Below are positions 35,646 through 36,099 of a stretch of DNA of 36,099 bases, piece after piece (position 1 is the stretch's first letter; every line of letters starts with the position of its first letter). A program made the translations under genes and the position numbers. This DNA is from JBAVVD01 sp049697115 (GTDB lineage: Bacteria > Acidobacteriota > Aminicenantia > Aminicenantales > UBA4085), in assembly GCA_049697115.1 (NCBI GenBank), contig JBAVVD010000089.1, positions 1 to 36,099 of the forward strand, read 5' to 3'. Under the pieces are notes generated by a model. The model was not told where the DNA came from and did no database searches. It saw nothing but the letters and a program-made list of their open reading frames with translations.

Positions 35646-35882
35646 CTATTTGCCGGCCGAGCTCTTCAGGTACTTCAAGAACTCACTGTCCGTGGACAGC
35701 AGCAGCCAGGTATCCTTGTTCAGGCTCGCCCGGTAGGTCTCCAGGGTCTTCATGAACTGATAGAACTCCGGGTCAAGATTGTACGCCTGGGCATAGATCC
35801 GGGTGGCCTCGGCATCCGCTTTTCCCTTGATCTCTTGGGCTTTGCGGTAGGCCTCGGACTGAATCCGTTTCAGCTCTTTTAC
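35646..35882 (-). pseudogene. hflC: hflC 3' fragment, probably truncated by an insertion
   Basis: On the minus strand, TAG at 35646-35648 closes a frame encoding about 78 residues typical of the HflC C-terminus: KRIQSEAYRKAQEIKGKADA, then ATRIYAQAYNLDPEFYQF and LLLSTDSEFLKYL. HflC is a membrane-bound SPFH protein that, with HflK, modulates the FtsH protease. Intact HflC is about 300 residues. Similarity stops at about 35882; beyond it the frame reads unrelated sequence to a stop near 35927. The break abuts DNA that looks like an insertion-element end. The rest of the gene may lie beyond the window, on the far side of the insert. Confidence 0.75.
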
Positions 35883-36099
35883 GGGTCGCCGAGTTTCCCT
35901 TTTAACCCCCCTGTCTACTTTTGATTTTTACAAAATGTCTGATTTTAATTTTAACGGAACACAGTTTTGAAACATGTGTCACGGCAAAGTGATAATGTCC
36001 TATTTGGGCAAAATGAAAATGTCCGGTTAATAGGAAAAGGAGTAAGGTACTTCTTTCATAGCGAGAGCTGGAAGGAGCGCCTGAATGCGAAAGGACATA
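35883..36099 (+). mobile_element. Probable insertion-element end with the start of a transposase reading frame
   Basis: From about 35883 the sequence becomes unrelated to hflC. Three spaced copies of the core AATGTC(C/T) occur at 35934, 35994 and 36018, like the multiple transposase-binding sites near the ends of IS21-, IS481- or ISNCY-type elements. A good ribosome-binding site (ggaaggagcg) precedes ATG at 36085, which opens a frame (MRKDI) running off the window. Family and exact boundary cannot be fixed because the other end is outside. Confidence 0.45.

Overview
The window (about 36.1 kb, moderate GC) looks like the chromosome of a Gram-negative-type bacterium. The evidence is outer-membrane-style proteins, RND efflux genes, secreted peptidases with export signals and an HflC remnant. 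The gene styles (gap-pgk-tpiA-secG-tRNA-Leu order, a large secreted BNR/sortilin-like propeller, two-subunit RND pumps, a tRNA without an encoded CCA) recall Acidobacteriota or Candidatus Aminicenantes. That lineage guess is inference and was not tested. Nothing in the window looks phage-like.

Layout. 1-2111 (+): the end of a DASS/SLC13 carboxylate-sulfate transporter, an AlkD-like DNA glycosylase, and an overlapping zinc-ribbon thioredoxin. 2186-5666 (-): a housekeeping glycolysis/secretion block read gap, pgk, tpiA, secG, tRNA-Leu(GAG). 5861-7057 (-): a PlsY acyltransferase fused to a polyprenol/diacylglycerol-kinase-like membrane domain. 7194-12016: an extracytoplasmic proteolysis island. 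It holds a small lipoprotein with a frameshifted tail, a caspase/gingipain-fold candidate peptidase (-), and divergently a papain-family peptidase plus a beta-barrel protein (+). 12190-14264 (+): NAD(P)HX repair (nnr) and tsaE. 14265-18779: an inserted-looking segment carrying a 1263-residue ankyrin protein. 18780-20649 (+): apt and a purine permease. 20811-25355 (+): a GH3 enzyme and the large BNR propeller. 25598-33309 (+): one RND adaptor and two RND pumps. 33487-35592 (+): two PLP-dependent fold-II enzymes. 35646-36099: the 3' end of hflC (-), apparently cut by an insertion element that runs off the window.

The strongest observation is that the ankyrin gene sits between two 120-bp direct repeats (14199-14318 and 18659-18778, about 91% identical by eye). 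Each repeat contains the last codons of tsaE plus the leader of apt. Five of the six differences inside the coding part are synonymous third-position changes, so both copies appear to have diverged while part of working tsaE genes. This suggests a homeologous insertion between tsaE and apt, not a simple local duplication. The ankyrin protein has punctuated super-modules and ends in a His-Cys...Cys-x2-Cys tail that resembles an Ada-type metal-binding motif.

A second theme is the peptidase island. The small lipoprotein shares a roughly 42-residue module with the N-terminal region of the caspase-like peptidase. It is followed in the -1 frame by about 100 further open codons, and part of that tail sequence recurs in degenerate form just upstream of the ankyrin gene.
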